From the NCBI GenBank assembly GCA_028716765.1, contig JAQUPC010000030.1, positions 1-18,800 of the forward strand: a DNA stretch of 18,800 nt, in the 5' to 3' direction. The stretch is from Alphaproteobacteria bacterium (GTDB lineage: Bacteria > Pseudomonadota > Alphaproteobacteria > UBA9219). The stretch's first letter is position 1. Each line of letters opens with the position of its first letter. Shown here piece after piece: positions 7,001 to 16,445 of this stretch. Position numbers and translations under genes: made by a program. The notes under the pieces were generated by a model that was given only the letters and a program-made list of their open reading frames with translations, did not search any database and was not told the origin of the DNA.

Positions 7001-10000
7001 ATGGGGGCCGCCGGAGGCAAAAAAACACCCGTCAAATTTTCCGCCCTCAAAGTGTCACCTAAAAAACCCCCCTCGCCTTCCCCCGCATCGTTTTCCCGCC
7101 CCTTTTTCGCCAACCTCCTTCCCGACGACCTCGCGTCGTTGCCGCCGGCGCTTCGCACGCGCATGGCCGCCTCCATGTGGGCCTTGGCAAAGGAAAGGAA
7201 ACGCGGCACGATCAATCTGCGGGTCTTCAATCCCGCGGTTGAACAGGACGGCTGGACCGTCGACCACACGGTTCTTCAGATCGTCAACGACGACATGCCG
7301 TTTCTGCTGGACTCCGTCACCGGCGAACTGCAACGGCAGGGCCTGACCGTCCATCTCTCCATACACCCGATCCTGTTCGTCCGGCGCGACGCGAAAGGGC
7401 GGCTCGCCGATTTGAAAGGGAGCAAGGAAGAAGGCGAGTCCTTCATCCATATTCATTTCGACCGCACCCTCGAAATAAATTTGCTCGACGATATTGAAAA
7501 GAACATCCGCCGGGTTCTCGGCGAGGTGCGCGCGGCGGTCACCGATTTCCCCGTCATGCAAAAGCGCCTTCAAGACATTGTCGGGGAAGTTGCGGAGTTT
7601 CGCGCTTCCGGGGTCCCGGCAAAAGAAATCGAGGAAACCCGGCAGTTTCTGGAGTGGCTCAACGCCGAAAACTATATCTTTCTTGGATACCGGGCTCTCG
7701 AACTGATGCGTAAAAACGGCCGGTTACGCTGGAAAATAACGCCCCGGACGAGCCTCGGCATTCTTCGCGACGAAAAAGAGAACATCTTCGGCAGTTTGCG
7801 CGATCTCAAAGACCAGCCGCCGGAAGTGCGCCGCTTGCTTCAGCAAAAGCGCCTTATCATCGGCGCCAAGACGAACCAGCGCGCCCGCGTCCACAGGACC
7901 GCGCCTATGGACGCCTTCTTCGTCCAGCGCTTTGACGCAAAGGGACCGGTCATTGGCGAGCATATGTTCGTCGGCCTGCTTTCCTCCGCCTCCTATATGC
8001 AAAGTTCGCGCTGCATCCCCTGTCTGCGCCGGAAAATCGAGCATGTCCTTGCGCGCGCCGACTTCGATCCGGACAGCCATAATGGCCGCGCGATTTTACA
8101 CATTCTCGACAACTACCCGCGCGACGAGCTTTTTCAGATCGAAGCGGACGAGCTTTACGCCCACGCCATCGGCATCGTGCAATTGCAGGAACGCGCCCGC
8201 GTCGCCCTGTTCATGCGCAAGGATCCTTTCGGCCGGTTCGCGACGTGCCTGATCTATGTTCCCCGCGACCAGTACGACACCCGCGTCCGCAAAAAGCTTC
8301 AGGCGCATCTGGAAAAAACGTTTGCCGGCCAGATGACGAACCTGAACACCCGCATCGATGACAGCCCCCTCGCGCGCGTTTTCATGACCATCGAGGTCAA
8401 GCCGGGCGTTCCCTGGCCGAACCGCGCGAAACTGGAAGAAGAATTGCGCGCCCTGTGCCGGTCGTGGCCGGACCGCCTCCGCGACAAATTGCGGGAAGCG
8501 TACGGCGAAGCCCGGATGCTCAGCCTCTTCAACCGCTACGGCGAGGCCTTTCCGCAGGCCTATTGCGATTCCGTCGGCACCGGCGGCGCCTTGCGCGACA
8601 TCGAGTCGCTGGAACGCGTTTTGTCCGAAAAGCGGTTTGTCGTCGATCTTTCCGAAATCGACAACAAAGGGCTTTTGCGCCTCAAGCTGTTTCAGCCGGA
8701 AAAGCCTTTGGTTCTGTCGGACATTCTGCCGCTTATCGAAAACATGGGCCTTAAAGCGCGCCGCATGGGCGGCCCTTACGAGATCGTGCCGTGCGACGGA
8801 TGCGGCAAGGTTTATATCCACGAATTCGTTTGCCGTAACGGCGAACAGGCCGTTGTCGCTTTTGCAAGCGTCAAGCCGTTGTTCGAAGAAGCCTTTATCC
8901 GGCTTTTCGCTGGCGAAATCGAAAACGACGTTTTCAACGCGCTGACGCTTCAGGCGGGGCTGACCTGGCGGGAGATCGTTGTGCTGCGCGCGATGGCGCG
9001 TTACCTGCGCCAGCTTCGTGTGCCATACAATTACGACATGATGGCCTCGACGCTGTTGGCCCATCCGCAAACGGCGCGCCTGCTGATCGGCCTTTTCCTG
9101 CTTCGCCACAGCCCCGACCATCCGAAAGACCGCGCCAAGCAAATGGCCCGCCTTGCGGACAGAATTGTCAAATCGCTTGATGCCGTCACGGTTCTCGAAG
9201 AGGACCACATCATCCGCCGCTATCTCAATCTGATCCAGTCGTCGCTGCGCACCAATTACTTCCAGAACGGCGAAGACGGGGAGCCAAAGCCCTATCTGGC
9301 CATCAAGATCGACAGCCGCGCCGTCGAGTTTATGCCTCTGCCCATGCCTTTGCTGGAGATCTTCGTCTACAGCGCCCGCGTCGAGGCCGTTCACCTGCGC
9401 GGCGGAAAAGTCGCGCGCGGCGGCATTCGCTGGTCCGACCGGCGCGACGATTTCCGCAACGAAATCCTGGGGCTGATGAAAGCCCAGATGGTGAAAAACG
9501 CCGTGATCGTGCCGGTGGGATCGAAAGGCGGATTCATCGTCAAGCAGCCGCCGAAGGATCATGCGGACATGCATGCCGAAGGCATCGCCTGCTACCGCCT
9601 GATGATGCGGGGCTTGCTCGACCTCACCGACAACCGCATTAACGGCCACATCGTGCCGCCGCCGCGCGTCGTGCGGCATGACGGCGACGATCCCTATCTC
9701 GTCGTGGCGGCCGACAAGGGAACGGCCACATTTTCGGATATCGCCAACAGCATCGCCAAAGAGTACGGGTTTTGGCTCGACGACGCTTTCGCTTCGGGGG
9801 GCTCGGCCGGTTACGACCACAAGAAAATGGGCATCACGGCGCGCGGAGTCTGGGAAGGCGTCAAGCGGCACTTCCGCGAAATCGGCAAAAACATCCAGAC
9901 GGCGGATTTCACGTGCATCGGCGTTGGCGGCATGGCCGGGGACGTGTTCGGCAACGGTATGCTTTTGTCACGGCATACGCGGCTCATCGGCGCGTTCGAT

Positions 10001-11815
10001 CACAGCCATATCTTCTGCGATCCCGATCCCGACGCGGCAAAAAGCTTCGCCGAACGGCAACGCTTATTCAATCTGCCTCACGCAAACTGGACCGATTACA
10101 ATCCCGGAAAGATATCAAAAGGCGGCGGCGTTTTTTCCCGCAACGAGAAGATCATCCGTCTATCGCCTGAAATCAAAAAAGCTTTCGGCATATCGGCCGA
10201 CAACCTGCCGCCGAACGACCTTATTCAGGCCATCCTGCGCAGCAAGGTCGAGCTTTTGTACTTCGGCGGCATAGGTACATACGTTAAGGCCAGCGGCGAA
10301 ACCCAAGGGGACGCAAAAGACCGCGCCAACGACGCCCTGCGCGTCGATGGGCGCGATGTTCAGGCCCTTGTGATCGGCGAAGGAGCCAATCTCGGCATGA
10401 CCCAGCGCGGCCGGATCGAATACGCGCAAAAAGGCGGACGCCTGAACACCGACGCCATCGACAATTCCGCCGGCGTCGCCACCTCCGACCGCGAGGTAAA
10501 CATCAAAATTCTGCTGCGCAAGCCGATGATGGGCGGCAAATTGACGATCACGGCGCGCAACCGTCTTTTGGCCAGCATGACGGACGGCGTGGCCAAGCTC
10601 GTCCTGCGCGACAACTACCGCCAGACGCAGGCTCTCTCGATTGCTGAGGCGCGTTCCGTCGAACTTCTCCCCGTTCATGCGCGTTGCATTTATCAGCTTG
10701 AAAAATCCGGCTTGCTCAATCGCGCGCTCGAGTTCCTGCCCGACGAAACGGAATTGACCGAACGCCAGCGCCACGGCCGGGGCCTTACGCGGCCTGAACT
10801 GGCGGTTCTGTTGTCCTATGCGAAAATCTGGCTCTATGAACAATTGCTGGCGTCCGATTTGCCCGACGATCCGTTCCTGCATAAAGACCTTTTGTATTAC
10901 TTTCCGGACCAGCTTAAGAAAGATTTCTCGGACGAAATCAGCCATCATCAGCTGCGCCGCGAAATCGTGGCGACGCGTCTGCGCAACAGCCTGATCAACC
11001 GTGTCGGCAGCCATTTCGTCTTTTTGGTTGCCGAGCAAACCGGCCACGATCCGGCAAGCATCGCCCGAGCCTATCATCTAGTGCGCGCGGCGTTTGGTCT
11101 CCACGCGCTCTGGCGGGAAATCGAAGACCTCGACAACCTTGTGCCGGCAGCGGCGCAGACAGGCATGCTGTTAACGATCAACCGCATGATGGACTACGTC
11201 TTGCCGTGGTTCCTGACTCAAAACGAGGTGCCGGTCAAACTGAAGCCCGCTATCGAGCATTACCGCGAAGGCGTCAACCGCGTTACCGGATGGTTCATGA
11301 AAAATCCCGCCGTCATTGGCCCGGAAGCGCGGAAAAGCGAGCAGGAGTTGATCGGGCAAGGCGTTTCCGTGCCGCTTGCCCATCGCATGACGGTCATGCC
11401 GTATTTGGCGATCGCCCCTGAATTGACGCGGCTTGCCGACAGAACGGCTTGCAGCATCGAACAGGCGGCCGGAATTTTCTTCGGCCTCGGTCAACGGCTC
11501 GGCCTTGAAAGCTTGCGCGAGCGCATTGCCTCGCTTATGGGCCCGGACACCCCGTGGCAACGGGAAGCCGTTACGGCTTTGCAGAGCGAATTGTTCGACA
11601 GCCAGCGCACGCTGACGACGGATGTGCTGAATGTCTTGCCGCCTCGCCGCCGGAAAACGTGCGGCGCGCAGGAAATGCTGGCGGCATGGATGAAGGAAAC
11701 AGCGCGCACCCTTGAGCGGTACGACATGCTCATGGAAGAGATCCGCGCCGCCGCAAATCTCGATCTTGCCATGCTAACGCTGGTAAGCCGGCAGTTAAGG
11801 GCGTTGGTGAAGTAA
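7001..11815 (+). CDS. gdhB: NAD-specific glutamate dehydrogenase, large (~180 kDa) type
   Basis: This cytoplasmic enzyme oxidatively deaminates L-glutamate to 2-oxoglutarate and ammonia with NAD+, usually in glutamate catabolism. The 1604-residue length is typical of the large bacterial class (Bac_GDH; gdhB in Pseudomonas, gdhZ in Caulobacter). The N-terminal half is the long regulatory, ACT-like region. The catalytic part carries ARGGIRWSDR (about 806-815), MKAQMVKNAVIVPVGSKGG (826-844) with the expected lysines, ASGGSAGYDHKKMG, then the NAD-binding GVGGMAGDVFGNG (974-986) and GEGANLGMTQRGR. The C-terminal helical domain is complete. The first 40 residues are Lys/Pro/Ser-rich and likely disordered. 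The ATG at 7001 has GGAG 5 bases upstream. It is monocistronic as far as visible, convergent with leuB. No frameshift seen. Confidence 0.98.
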   Translation: MGAAGGKKTPVKFSALKVSPKKPPSPSPASFSRPFFANLLPDDLASLPPALRTRMAASMWALAKERKRGTINLRVFNPAVEQDGWTVDHTVLQIVNDDMPFLLDSVTGELQRQGLTVHLSIHPILFVRRDAKGRLADLKGSKEEGESFIHIHFDRTLEINLLDDIEKNIRRVLGEVRAAVTDFPVMQKRLQDIVGEVAEFRASGVPAKEIEETRQFLEWLNAENYIFLGYRALELMRKNGRLRWKITPRTSLGILRDEKENIFGSLRDLKDQPPEVRRLLQQKRLIIGAKTNQRARVHRTAPMDAFFVQRFDAKGPVIGEHMFVGLLSSASYMQSSRCIPCLRRKIEHVLARADFDPDSHNGRAILHILDNYPRDELFQIEADELYAHAIGIVQLQERARVALFMRKDPFGRFATCLIYVPRDQYDTRVRKKLQAHLEKTFAGQMTNLNTRIDDSPLARVFMTIEVKPGVPWPNRAKLEEELRALCRSWPDRLRDKLREAYGEARMLSLFNRYGEAFPQAYCDSVGTGGALRDIESLERVLSEKRFVVDLSEIDNKGLLRLKLFQPEKPLVLSDILPLIENMGLKARRMGGPYEIVPCDGCGKVYIHEFVCRNGEQAVVAFASVKPLFEEAFIRLFAGEIENDVFNALTLQAGLTWREIVVLRAMARYLRQLRVPYNYDMMASTLLAHPQTARLLIGLFLLRHSPDHPKDRAKQMARLADRIVKSLDAVTVLEEDHIIRRYLNLIQSSLRTNYFQNGEDGEPKPYLAIKIDSRAVEFMPLPMPLLEIFVYSARVEAVHLRGGKVARGGIRWSDRRDDFRNEILGLMKAQMVKNAVIVPVGSKGGFIVKQPPKDHADMHAEGIACYRLMMRGLLDLTDNRINGHIVPPPRVVRHDGDDPYLVVAADKGTATFSDIANSIAKEYGFWLDDAFASGGSAGYDHKKMGITARGVWEGVKRHFREIGKNIQTADFTCIGVGGMAGDVFGNGMLLSRHTRLIGAFDHSHIFCDPDPDAAKSFAERQRLFNLPHANWTDYNPGKISKGGGVFSRNEKIIRLSPEIKKAFGISADNLPPNDLIQAILRSKVELLYFGGIGTYVKASGETQGDAKDRANDALRVDGRDVQALVIGEGANLGMTQRGRIEYAQKGGRLNTDAIDNSAGVATSDREVNIKILLRKPMMGGKLTITARNRLLASMTDGVAKLVLRDNYRQTQALSIAEARSVELLPVHARCIYQLEKSGLLNRALEFLPDETELTERQRHGRGLTRPELAVLLSYAKIWLYEQLLASDLPDDPFLHKDLLYYFPDQLKKDFSDEISHHQLRREIVATRLRNSLINRVGSHFVFLVAEQTGHDPASIARAYHLVRAAFGLHALWREIEDLDNLVPAAAQTGMLLTINRMMDYVLPWFLTQNEVPVKLKPAIEHYREGVNRVTGWFMKNPAVIGPEARKSEQELIGQGVSVPLAHRMTVMPYLAIAPELTRLADRTACSIEQAAGIFFGLGQRLGLESLRERIASLMGPDTPWQREAVTALQSELFDSQRTLTTDVLNVLPPRRRKTCGAQEMLAAWMKETARTLERYDMLMEEIRAAANLDLAMLTLVSRQLRALVK

Positions 11816-11823
11816 TTATCCAC

Positions 11824-11898
11824 GTCATCGCGAGCCGCCAAGGGCGGCGTGGCGGTCCAGATCGTGGATTGCTTCGTCGCTACGCTCCTCGCAATGAC
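11824..11898. repeat. 75-bp palindromic intergenic repeat (VIARSVATKQS type)
   Basis: The ends form an inverted repeat: GTCATCGCGAG (11824-11834) and CTCGCAATGAC (11888-11898), one mismatch. Inside, GCCGCC-AAG-GGCGGC (11834-11848) is a perfect hairpin. Read on the - strand it translates as the VIARSVATKQS string known from a widespread family of short dispersed bacterial repeats. It fills most of the 100-bp gap between the converging glutamate dehydrogenase and leuB genes, and could act as a bidirectional transcription terminator or RNA-stability element. Confidence 0.75.
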
Positions 11899-11915
11899 AA
11901 TACTTACAAGCCGCA

Positions 11916-13010
11916 CTAACTCATTTTTTTCAACACCGCCGCGCCCATTTCCGCCGTACTCACTGTCTTCGAGCCGAGCGCCGCGATATCGGGCGTGCGA
12001 ATGCCGTCATCGAGAACGGCCTTAACCGCCTTATCGATCATCGCCGCCTCGTTTACCCATCCGAAGGAATAACGGAACATCATGGACACGCTCAAAATCG
12101 CGGCGAGCGGATTGGCGATGCCCTTACCCGCGATATCCGGCGCCGAGCCGTGCACCGGCTCGTACATGGCCTTGCGGTGGCCGCGCGCGTCTTCCGCGCC
12201 CAGCGCCGCCGAAGGCAGCATGCCGATAGACCCCGTCAGCATCGCCGCCGCGTCCGACAGCATATCGCCGAACAAATTGTCGGTGACGATAACGTCGAAA
12301 TCCTTGGGGCTGCGCAGAAGCTTCATCGCACAGGAATCGGCGTACATATGCGAAAGTTCAACGTCGCTATACTCCGCGGCATGCAGCTTCGTGACTTCCT
12401 CCCGCCACAAAAGCCCGGATTCCATCACATTGGATTTTTCGCAGGAACAAACCTTGTTATGCCGCTTGCGCGCCAACTCGAACGCCACGCGCGCCACGCG
12501 GTGAATCTCCCGGGTCGTATAGACTTGCGTATTCACGCCGCGCCGTTCGCCGCCGCCGATATCGAAAATTCCCCGCGGCTCGCCGAAATAGACGCCGCCC
12601 GTCAATTCGCGCACGATCATGATATCGAGCCCGCGCACGATCTCCGGCTTGAGCGTCGAGGCGTCCACGAGCGCGTCGAAAACGATCGCCGGACGAAGAT
12701 TGGCAAAGAGGTCCATTTCCTTGCGCAGCGCCAGCAATCCGGCCTCGGGACGCTTGTTGTATTCCATCCTGGCCCACTTCGGCCCGCCGACGGCGCCGAG
12801 CAACACCGCATCGGATTCCTGCGCGGCCTTGAGGGTCGAAGACGCAAGCGGAACGCCGTAACGGTCTATGGCCGCGCCGCCGACGGCGTCCTCGCCAAGA
12901 TTCAACGGCAACACATGCTTATCGCGAAACCATTCCAGAACGCGCCGCGCCTCCGCCGTCACCTCGGGTCCGATCCCGTCGCCGGGCAGTAGAAGAACGT
13001 TTTTGATCAT
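11916..13010 (-). CDS. leuB: 3-isopropylmalate dehydrogenase
   Basis: LeuB oxidises and decarboxylates (2R,3S)-3-isopropylmalate to 2-oxo-4-methylpentanoate with NAD+, the third step of leucine synthesis, in the cytoplasm as a dimer. The 364-residue product is family length. Visible signatures are [11 protein letters not shown] near the N-terminus, [14 protein letters not shown] (134-147), the isocitrate/isopropylmalate dehydrogenase signature [20 protein letters not shown] (245-264), and [18 protein letters not shown] (284-301) for cofactor binding. I chose the ATG at 13010 because it begins the conserved [11 protein letters not shown] start; the frame is open 18 codons further into leuD. 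It follows leuD by 7 bases and is the last gene of the operon. The repeat at 11824-11898 lies just downstream and may end the transcript. Confidence 0.97.
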   Translation of the reverse strand: MIKNVLLLPGDGIGPEVTAEARRVLEWFRDKHVLPLNLGEDAVGGAAIDRYGVPLASSTLKAAQESDAVLLGAVGGPKWARMEYNKRPEAGLLALRKEMDLFANLRPAIVFDALVDASTLKPEIVRGLDIMIVRELTGGVYFGEPRGIFDIGGGERRGVNTQVYTTREIHRVARVAFELARKRHNKVCSCEKSNVMESGLLWREEVTKLHAAEYSDVELSHMYADSCAMKLLRSPKDFDVIVTDNLFGDMLSDAAAMLTGSIGMLPSAALGAEDARGHRKAMYEPVHGSAPDIAGKGIANPLAAILSVSMMFRYSFGWVNEAAMIDKAVKAVLDDGIRTPDIAALGSKTVSTAEMGAAVLKKMS

Positions 13011-13017
13011 ATCTTGC

Positions 13018-13623
13018 TCACACCCACGGCTGTTCAATTTTTCGCTTCGCCTCGAAAGCTTCAATATCAGGCAAGTACTGTTCCGTCAGTCCGATGTCGT
13101 CCAGTCCGTTCAGCAAACAATGTTTGCGGAAAGGATCGACGTCGAAAGCGATACGGCCGCCGCCGGGCCCGGAAATCTCCTGCTTTTCGAGATCGATCGT
13201 TATCACGGCGTTCATGCCGCGCAGGGCGTCGCCCATAAGCCTGTCGACGTCTTCCTGCGGCAAAACAATCGGCAAAAGGCCGTTCTTAAAGCAATTGTTG
13301 AAGAATATATCGGCGAAGCTTGGCGCGATTACGCAACGAATCCCGAAATCGGCCAGCGCCCACGGCGCATGCTCGCGGCTGGAGCCGCAGCCGAAATTAG
13401 CTGCCGCAACAAGGATTTTGGCGTTCCGGTAGGCGGGTTTGTTGAGAACGAAATCCGGCTTCTCGCGCCCATCCGCCGCAAAGCGCAAATCGTTGAACAG
13501 GTATTTACCGAGCCCGGTGCGCTTGATGGTTTTCAGAAACTGTTTGGGAATGATCTTGTCGGTATCGACATTGACCATCGGCAACGGCGCGGCAACGCCG
13601 GTGAGTTGCGTGAATTTTTCCAT
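13018..13623 (-). CDS. leuD: 3-isopropylmalate dehydratase small subunit
   Basis: LeuD pairs with LeuC to isomerise 2-isopropylmalate to 3-isopropylmalate. The 201-residue product equals the usual length and carries the small-subunit signature [15 protein letters not shown] (76-90), with [14 protein letters not shown] near the N-terminus. The ATG at 13623 is chosen because the conserved [15 protein letters not shown] start begins there and AGAAAGG lies upstream. The frame is open to 14079, but that extra part is a shadow of the RDD gene. The RDD gene's TAG is separated from this ATG by only 2 bases, so translation is probably coupled. leuB follows after 7 bases. Confidence 0.97.
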   Translation of the reverse strand: MEKFTQLTGVAAPLPMVNVDTDKIIPKQFLKTIKRTGLGKYLFNDLRFAADGREKPDFVLNKPAYRNAKILVAAANFGCGSSREHAPWALADFGIRCVIAPSFADIFFNNCFKNGLLPIVLPQEDVDRLMGDALRGMNAVITIDLEKQEISGPGGGRIAFDVDPFRKHCLLNGLDDIGLTEQYLPDIEAFEAKRKIEQPWV

Positions 13624-13625
13624 CG

Positions 13626-14138
13626 CTAGGCCTTTCTTCTCATCACCAGCGTTCCCGCGATTATGTCGTGCAACGCCTGCTTCTTCGCCGTAAAGGCCGC
13701 CAAAACGAAGCCGAGGCACCAGATCGCCGCCGACAAATACTTGGCAAAATAACGCCCCGTGGCGCGGCCAAAAGAAAGCGGAGCCCCTTCCGCCGTCATG
13801 ACGGCAAGGCCAAAAAGCTTTTTGCCGATCGTCGCGTGCCAGTTCGAACTTTCCAAAAGCGCGAAATAAAGCCAGCCCAGTATTTGAATTTTCAAACCGC
13901 CGAAGAACAGCAAATCGGCTTGCACGTCCATGACCGCCGCCGAAATAGGCCACGTGAGAACCTGGCCGAACCCGATGGCGACCTGAAGCGGCACAAGGAC
14001 GAGAGCGAAAAGCAGCATGAGAACCGCGAAGTCGATCATCAGCGCGAAAAACCGCAGCCAGAACCCGGCATACGCCCATTTGGAAAGGTCCGGCCCGGCG
14101 GCAAGCGCCGGCGATGACGGAATGACGGTCTCGTTCAT
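13626..14138 (-). CDS. RDD-family integral membrane protein
   Basis: The 170-residue product fits the RDD domain: [20 protein letters not shown] (about 23-42) with the family Arg (29) and Asp (36), two further hydrophobic stretches around 43-65 and 75-97, then [17 protein letters not shown] (102-118), [13 protein letters not shown], and the closing [17 protein letters not shown] with Asp 158. Three to four membrane segments are likely. The function of most RDD proteins is unknown; some have been linked to ion transport. It lies inside the leucine operon, 36 bases after the preceding gene and 2 bases before leuD. A GAGGGA ribosome site precedes the ATG at 14138. Its position gives co-expression with leucine synthesis but no evident biochemical link. 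Confidence 0.88.
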   Translation of the reverse strand: MNETVIPSSPALAAGPDLSKWAYAGFWLRFFALMIDFAVLMLLFALVLVPLQVAIGFGQVLTWPISAAVMDVQADLLFFGGLKIQILGWLYFALLESSNWHATIGKKLFGLAVMTAEGAPLSFGRATGRYFAKYLSAAIWCLGFVLAAFTAKKQALHDIIAGTLVMRRKA

Positions 14139-14174
14139 GGTGTTCGTCCCTCGCTCTGCCCAGCTGGTTGCAGA

Positions 14175-14822
14175 CTAGTGAATCTTGTCCAGCAATTTAC
14201 TATAGGCTTTCAGTTCCGCCGCTATGTAGTCCGTATGCACTTCGCGGCCGTCGGCCGCCACCGAGTAATGGATCTTTTCGACGAGCAAAATCCGGCCCGG
14301 CTCGTTCACAAGTTCGATTTCCTTTTTCTTGATCTTGTCGTGCATCAGGTAATCGGCGGCCGCATTTTCATCGCGCGTAAGCGCCGCCGCGAGTCCCTCA
14401 ATGCTTTTAAACAAAGGGAACTCGGCCACGGCAAACTCATTGCTCCCGAGATAGCGGTCGAAGCGGTTTGCCTCTTCCGGCGAAAGTGCCAGCGTCAGGT
14501 CAGCGGCGCAGTCGAACATCTTTGCGGGAAAATCGTACTTTTCGGGCCTTGGATTCAGGACGTTCGGCACTTTCGTCAGCCACGAAGGCGCTGAGGCCAT
14601 AAAAGCATTCAGAATGCTTTTTCTCGCCTCGTAATTCCCGCACGTCGGGGGAATTACGCGTGAGGCGGTCAACGCGCCCTGCGCCATATCGTAGACGTCG
14701 GGCGAAGGCACGGATTCCATATCCCTGTAATTTTTCAAGTGATCGTTGTGAACGGCGGCAAAGCCGCCAACCAGCAGTATGATTACCACCACTACCGTAA
14801 ACAGAGCCGAAGATATCTTCAT
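14175..14822 (-). CDS. Unknown one-pass membrane-anchored protein in the leucine operon
   Basis: I recognise no family. The 215-residue product begins with one hydrophobic segment (about 5-24, [19 protein letters not shown]), followed by a soluble, probably periplasmic region with mixed charge. It has two cysteines, C61 (PPTCGNY) and C105 (MFDCAAD), which could pair as a disulfide outside the cytoplasm. The segment could be an uncleaved anchor or a signal peptide; no lipobox cysteine is present. Its ATG overlaps the leuC stop codon (ATGA at 14822-14819), and a strong AAGGAGG lies just upstream inside leuC, so it is well translated with the operon. The RDD gene follows after 36 bases. Codon use and GC content look like its neighbours, so it is not an obvious recent arrival. 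Confidence 0.82.
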   Translation of the reverse strand: MKISSALFTVVVVIILLVGGFAAVHNDHLKNYRDMESVPSPDVYDMAQGALTASRVIPPTCGNYEARKSILNAFMASAPSWLTKVPNVLNPRPEKYDFPAKMFDCAADLTLALSPEEANRFDRYLGSNEFAVAEFPLFKSIEGLAAALTRDENAAADYLMHDKIKKKEIELVNEPGRILLVEKIHYSVAADGREVHTDYIAAELKAYSKLLDKIH

Positions 14823-16228
14823 GTCATCCTCCTTACGTCGGTTAGTTCGCCTTTGATCGCCGCCGCGGCCGCCATAGCCGGGCTCATCAGGTGCGTGCGG
14901 CCGTCGCGGCCCTGCCGCCCTTCGAAATTACGGTTGGAGGTCGAGGCGCAACGCTCCCCCGGCCCCAGCCTGTCCTCGTTCATGGCAAGACACATCGAGC
15001 ATCCCGCCTCGCGCCAATCGAATCCGGCCTCTCGGAAAATCGTGTCGAGGCCTTCGCGTTCCGCCTGAAGCTTCACAAGCCCCGAGCCGGGCACTACCAT
15101 CGCCGTCACATTCGGCGCGGCGCGACGCCCCTTGGCTACGGCCGCCGCCGCGCGCAAATCCTCGATCCTGCCGTTGGTGCAGGAACCGATAAAAACCTTG
15201 TCGATCGCAATTCCTTCGAGAGTCATGCCCGGCAAAAGACCCATATAGTCAAGGGCGCGTTTCATAGCGTTGCGTTTGGCCTCATCCTTCTCGTTTTTCG
15301 GGTCGGGCACCAGCCCCGTGATCGGCATGACGTCTTCCGGCGACGTGCCCCACGTGACCGTCGGCGCGATCTTCGCGGCGTCCAGACTGATTTCCTTATC
15401 GTAGTGCGCGCCCGGATCGCTTGGCAGAGTGCGCCAATAAGCCACAGCCTTTTCCCAATCCGCGCCCTGCGGCGCTTTGGGCTTGCCTTCCAGATAAGCG
15501 AAAGTCGTTTCGTCAGGCGCAATCAGCCCGGCGCGGGCGCCTGCCTCGATCGACATGTTGCAGACCGTCATGCGGCCTTCCATAGAAAGAGCGCGAATGG
15601 CCGAACCTGTGTATTCGATGACGTGCCCCGTCCCGCCTGCCGTGCCGATGACGCCGATGACGGCGAGGATCATATCCTTGGCCGTTACGCCGGGCGGCAA
15701 GACGCCATCAATCTCCACGCGCATGTTTTTCGACGGTCTGGCGATCACCGTTTGCGTGGCCAGAACATGTTCCACTTCCGACGTGCCGATGCCGAACGCC
15801 AGCGCGCCGAACGCGCCGTGAGTCGCCGTGTGGCTATCGCCGCAAACGATCGTGAGCCCCGGCAGCGTAAAGCCCTGCTCCGGCCCGACGATGTGCACCA
15901 CGCCCTGACGCTCGTCGAGCATGGAATAATATTCGATGCCGGACTCGCGCACGTTTTGCTCAAGCGCCTCGACCTGCAGGCGCGACTCCTCTTCGCGAAT
16001 GCCTTTCGCACGGCCGCTTGTGGTGGGCACATTATGATCCGCCGTCGCCAGAGTCAGATCAGGCCGCCGCACCTTGCGCCCAGCCGCGCGCAAGCCTTCG
16101 AATGCCTGCGGCGACGTCACTTCGTGCACAAGATGCCGGTCGATATAAAGAAGGCACGTGCCGTCCTCCTGCCGCCGCACCACGTGGGCGTCCCAAATTT
16201 TATCGTAAAGGGTGCGTGGTTGGGTCAT
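14819..16228 (-). CDS. leuC: 3-isopropylmalate dehydratase large subunit
   Basis: LeuC is the [4Fe-4S] catalytic subunit of isopropylmalate isomerase and works with LeuD. The 469-residue product is family length (E. coli 466). The three cluster cysteines are visible: C350 in FIGSCTNGR and C410/C413 in [27 protein letters not shown] (about 128-148) and RNFEGRQG (433-440) are further aconitase-family motifs. The ATG at 16228 starts the conserved [12 protein letters not shown] region. The frame is open to 16333, but the extra 35 residues translate a palindromic repeat and are not part of the protein. The ribosome site at 16228 is weak (AAAGACG). It is the first gene of the operon and overlaps the next gene by 4 bases. 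Confidence 0.97.
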   Translation of the reverse strand: MTQPRTLYDKIWDAHVVRRQEDGTCLLYIDRHLVHEVTSPQAFEGLRAAGRKVRRPDLTLATADHNVPTTSGRAKGIREEESRLQVEALEQNVRESGIEYYSMLDERQGVVHIVGPEQGFTLPGLTIVCGDSHTATHGAFGALAFGIGTSEVEHVLATQTVIARPSKNMRVEIDGVLPPGVTAKDMILAVIGVIGTAGGTGHVIEYTGSAIRALSMEGRMTVCNMSIEAGARAGLIAPDETTFAYLEGKPKAPQGADWEKAVAYWRTLPSDPGAHYDKEISLDAAKIAPTVTWGTSPEDVMPITGLVPDPKNEKDEAKRNAMKRALDYMGLLPGMTLEGIAIDKVFIGSCTNGRIEDLRAAAAVAKGRRAAPNVTAMVVPGSGLVKLQAEREGLDTIFREAGFDWREAGCSMCLAMNEDRLGPGERCASTSNRNFEGRQGRDGRTHLMSPAMAAAAAIKGELTDVRRMT

Positions 16229-16264
16229 TATCGTCTTTGCGCAAACTTGCGCTCGCAAACACTC

Positions 16265-16294
16265 TGTGTCATTCCCGCGAAAGCGGGAATCCAG
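16265..16294 (+). repeat. 30-bp palindromic repeat, copy 1 (SRESGNP/PAFAGM type)
   Basis: ATTCCCGC (16271-16278) and GCGGGAAT (16283-16290) form a perfect 8-bp stem with a GAAA loop, flanked by TGTGTC and CCAG. The same 30 bases occur inverted at 16416-16445. The core resembles the ATTCCC...GGGAAT repeats dispersed in many proteobacteria and in Neisseria (dRS3). It lies 36 bp upstream of the leuC start, so it would sit in the leuC leader RNA if the promoter lies further upstream. Confidence 0.85.
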
Positions 16295-16297
16295 CTT

Positions 16298-16325
16298 GTC
16301 CGCCGTAGCTTTAGCGAAGGCGGAC
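16298..16325 (-). repeat. Hairpin in the leuC upstream region
   Basis: GTCCGCC (16298-16304) pairs with GGCGGAC (16319-16325), a perfect 7-bp stem with a 14-base loop. Its translations contain AFAKATADK on one strand and VRRSFSEGG on the other, strings I recall from dispersed bacterial repeats. It adjoins the first palindromic repeat and is probably part of the same composite element. Confidence 0.6.
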
Positions 16326-16351
16326 GCAAGCAATAGCGAGCATAGAAGTCC

Positions 16352-16380
16352 ATAACAGCAGTCAACGTTATAATTTGCAA
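16352..16380 (-). promoter_or_regulatory. Candidate promoter of the leucine operon
   Basis: On the - strand TTGCAA (16380-16375) and TGTTAT (16357-16352) are 17 bases apart, each 4 of 6 to the sigma70 consensus. An overlapping alternative is TTGACT (16365-16360) with TATGCT (16344-16339), whose 15-base spacer is short. Both lie between the two inverted repeats in the only AT-rich part of the gap. The leader before leuC would be over 100 bases and hold two hairpins. Confidence 0.3.
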
Positions 16381-16396
16381 GTTTTCTGAATTATTT

Positions 16397-16414
16397 GGCC
16401 CGCAGACGCGGGCC
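16397..16414 (-). repeat. GC-rich hairpin between pgeF and leuC
   Basis: GGCCCGC (16397-16403) pairs with GCGGGCC (16408-16414), a perfect 7-bp stem with loop AGAC. It directly adjoins repeat copy 2. On the - strand it follows pgeF within 60 bases and is followed by AAATAATTC rather than a T-run, so it is not a textbook intrinsic terminator. Confidence 0.6.
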
Positions 16415-16415
16415 T

Positions 16416-16445
16416 CTGGATTCCCGCTTTCGCGGGAATGACACA
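16416..16445 (-). repeat. 30-bp palindromic repeat, copy 2, inverted
   Basis: Reverse complement of the 30 bases at 16265-16294, with the same 8-bp stem (ATTCCCGC 16420-16427, GCGGGAAT 16432-16439). It starts 5 bases after the pgeF stop on the - strand, so it would form a hairpin at the pgeF mRNA 3' end and could help termination or RNA stability. Confidence 0.85.

Noticed and set aside
8096..9871. 591-codon open frame on the - strand
   Set aside because: It lies wholly antisense to the well-supported glutamate dehydrogenase and has a His/Arg/Asp-rich shadow composition with no recognisable motifs.
11491..11916. 141-codon - strand frame beginning in the gap after the dehydrogenase gene
   Set aside because: Its start reads the VIARSVATKQS repeat and the rest is antisense to the dehydrogenase gene.
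13624..14079. N-terminal extension of the leuD frame
   Set aside because: The added 152 codons are an out-of-frame shadow of the RDD gene; conserved LeuD begins at the ATG at 13623.
14891..16336. 481-codon open frame on the + strand
   Set aside because: Antisense to leuC, rich in Arg and His, with no family motif; leuC is certain from its cluster cysteines.
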